This document shows, one piece after another, positions 4,488 to 5,577 of a DNA stretch of 5,577 nt. This DNA is from Cohaesibacteraceae bacterium. GTDB taxonomy: Bacteria > Pseudomonadota > Alphaproteobacteria > Rhizobiales > Cohaesibacteraceae. The position numbers and the translations under genes are program-made. The stretch is from the NCBI GenBank assembly GCA_016764535.1, contig JAESRR010000011.1, forward strand, positions 23,116 to 28,692. The letters run 5' to 3'. The notes below the pieces were generated by a model. That model was not told the DNA's origin. It saw only the letters and a program-made list of their open reading frames with translations, and made no database searches. Each line of letters opens with the position of its first letter. Within the stretch, counting starts at the first letter, position 1.

Positions 4488-5577
4488 TTATTCAGCGGCC
4501 TTTTTTATAAGGCCGCGTTTGCGTGTTGCCCACTGGGATAACAGCGCGCGAAGCTGTGCCGGTTTTAAAGGTTTATTGAGAAGTTCGATATTCTCCAGTT
4601 TCGCATCGGTACGAACCTCAGGCGAACGATCTGCAGTGATTAAAGCCGCGGGGAAACGTATATTAAATCGTTTACGAATAACCCCGGCACCCTGGATGCC
4701 ATTGCTTAAATCCAGATGGTAATCGAGCAATAATGCGTCGGGTGTGATTCTGGTTGTCGAAATAATGTCCATTGCTTCTGAAATTGTGGTCGCGGTGATG
4801 ACGCTACAACCCCAGCCTTTCAGCAAAGTTTGCATCCCTTCAAGGATACTTTGTTCATTATCGATGCAAATGATCGTCAATTCGAACACAGGGTCGAGTG
4901 AAATTCCCGGCGAAGTTTCAAGCTCGGTTGTTTGTTCAGTTGCTATGGCTCTGGGGACCCGTAATGCAAATGCTGTTCCGCCGCCCGATACCGACGAATA
5001 GTTCAGTGGGTGCCCCAAAACTTTCGAGATCCGTTGAACAATCGAAAGCCCCAAACCAAGTCCGGATGCAATTCTGGCACCCTGTTCCAATCTCTGGAAC
5101 TCTCCAAAAACGGCTTCGAATTTGTCTTCCGGAATGCCTATACCCGTGTCGATAACACATAGATCGATCATTTCGCCCCGGCGTTTGCACCCAACGATGA
5201 CGCGACCTTTACGGGTATATTTTATGGCATTTGAAATCAGGTTTTGCAGCACGCGCCGTAACAGGCGCTTGTCGGAATGAACATGTAATCCGGAATAAAT
5301 AAAACAAAGTTCAATCCGTCTTTCCCTCGCAACTGGTTCAAAATCTGCTGCAAGCCGATTGAGGAGATCGCCGATGGGGAATGAAGACAATTCGGGTTTT
5401 AGCGCACCGGTATCCAGCCTGGACATGGCAAGCACCGCATCAAGAATGTCCTCAACGGCTTCCAGTGAAGCATCGATGTTACCAACAATTTTTCGAGTGT
5501 CTTCGGCTTCGTTATCGATACGGTCCACAAGAGAGGTGGTAAACAGGCGAGCAGCGTTCAATGGCTGGAGAATGTCG
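4488..5577 (-). CDS. hybrid histidine kinase with C-terminal receiver domain (5' part missing), NahK/ErcS/MxtR-like
   Basis: The visible 362 residues are the C-terminal part of a larger protein; the frame is open to the right edge, so no start is seen. The fragment begins DILQPLNAARLFTTSLVDR, the phosphorylation box of this kinase type, with the active His expected one codon beyond the window. The HATPase domain follows: N box QNLISNAIKYT (111-121), G1 DTGIGIP (143-149), F box FGEFQRL (157-163) and G2 GLGLGLS (172-178), ending GGGTAFALRVPRA. After a linker comes a receiver domain (about 232-350) with the acidic IDNEQ, phosphate-accepting D285 in LLLDYHLD, T314 in LITADRSPEVR and K335 in LNKPLKP. 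This layout fits NahK/ErcS kinases with PAS sensors, or MxtR/CrbS kinases carrying an SSS transporter domain; the missing N-terminus decides. The gene is convergent with the LuxR-type regulator, its likely phosphorelay partner. Confidence 0.93.
   Translation of the reverse strand, partial: DILQPLNAARLFTTSLVDRIDNEAEDTRKIVGNIDASLEAVEDILDAVLAMSRLDTGALKPELSSFPIGDLLNRLAADFEPVARERRIELCFIYSGLHVHSDKRLLRRVLQNLISNAIKYTRKGRVIVGCKRRGEMIDLCVIDTGIGIPEDKFEAVFGEFQRLEQGARIASGLGLGLSIVQRISKVLGHPLNYSSVSGGGTAFALRVPRAIATEQTTELETSPGISLDPVFELTIICIDNEQSILEGMQTLLKGWGCSVITATTISEAMDIISTTRITPDALLLDYHLDLSNGIQGAGVIRKRFNIRFPAALITADRSPEVRTDAKLENIELLNKPLKPAQLRALLSQWATRKRGLIKKAAE
4495..4516. repeat. 8-bp inverted repeat at the 3' end of the kinase gene
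   Basis: GCGGCCTT and AAGGCCGC form a perfect 8-bp stem with a 6-base loop (TTTTAT) inside the last codons of the kinase gene (encoding RGLIKKAAE). It is not followed by a T-run on either strand, so it is not a standard terminator. A stable hairpin here could still protect the kinase mRNA 3' end or slow rightward read-through from the regulator gene. It lies 5 bases from the palindrome AATCCGGATT (4480-4489), which overlaps the kinase stop codon. Confidence 0.45.

Noticed and set aside
5559..5561. TTG at 5561 as the start of the kinase gene
   Set aside because: The frame continues to the window edge as DILQP, which is the conserved phosphorylation box, so the TTG is an internal Leu codon of a longer protein.

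Overview
The window looks like a piece of a Gram-negative chromosome, most likely an alphaproteobacterium with moderate GC content. This rests on gene content: a DUF4212 small subunit paired with a VC_2705-type sodium:solute symporter, next to a NahK/ErcS/MxtR-type hybrid sensor kinase and an ErdR/CrbR-type LuxR-family response regulator. The assignment is an inference from family resemblance; there is no rRNA, tRNA or other marker to fix the taxon. I see no insertion sequence, phage gene, CRISPR array or tRNA.

Layout. Four genes read leftwards from about 3296 to 1. They are the small symporter subunit (3030-3296), the large symporter subunit (1156-2994), an unrecognised small membrane protein (649-1020), and an HSL-type alpha/beta hydrolase whose 3' end lies beyond base 1 (1-497). 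The gaps between them are 35, 135 and 151 bases, so the first two are almost certainly co-transcribed and the other two may have their own promoters. A 463-base gene-free region (3297-3759) separates this block from the rightward response regulator gene (3760-4422). Convergent to the regulator, and 65 bases from it, is the 3' part of a hybrid histidine kinase gene on the minus strand (4488-5577). Its N-terminal sensor half lies outside the window.

How the genes may work together. The two-subunit symporter resembles the YjcH/ActP design and probably imports acetate or another small organic acid with Na+. In Pseudomonas, Vibrio and relatives, kinases and regulators of the kind seen here (MxtR/ErdR, CrbS/CrbR) control acetate uptake and activation. 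The simplest model is that the kinase senses a carboxylate or a related metabolic state, phosphorylates the regulator, and the regulator acts in the 3297-3759 region to switch on the divergent symporter genes. The hydrolase could release short-chain acids from esters, but that link is speculative.

Nothing here is clearly a new biological system. The points most worth a second look are the uncharacterised 123-residue membrane protein behind the symporter, the palindrome-rich divergent control region, the TTG start of the regulator with an out-of-frame ATG inside its ribosome-binding spacer, the symporter start that lacks a Shine-Dalgarno sequence, and a possible 25-codon ORF between the symporter and the membrane protein.
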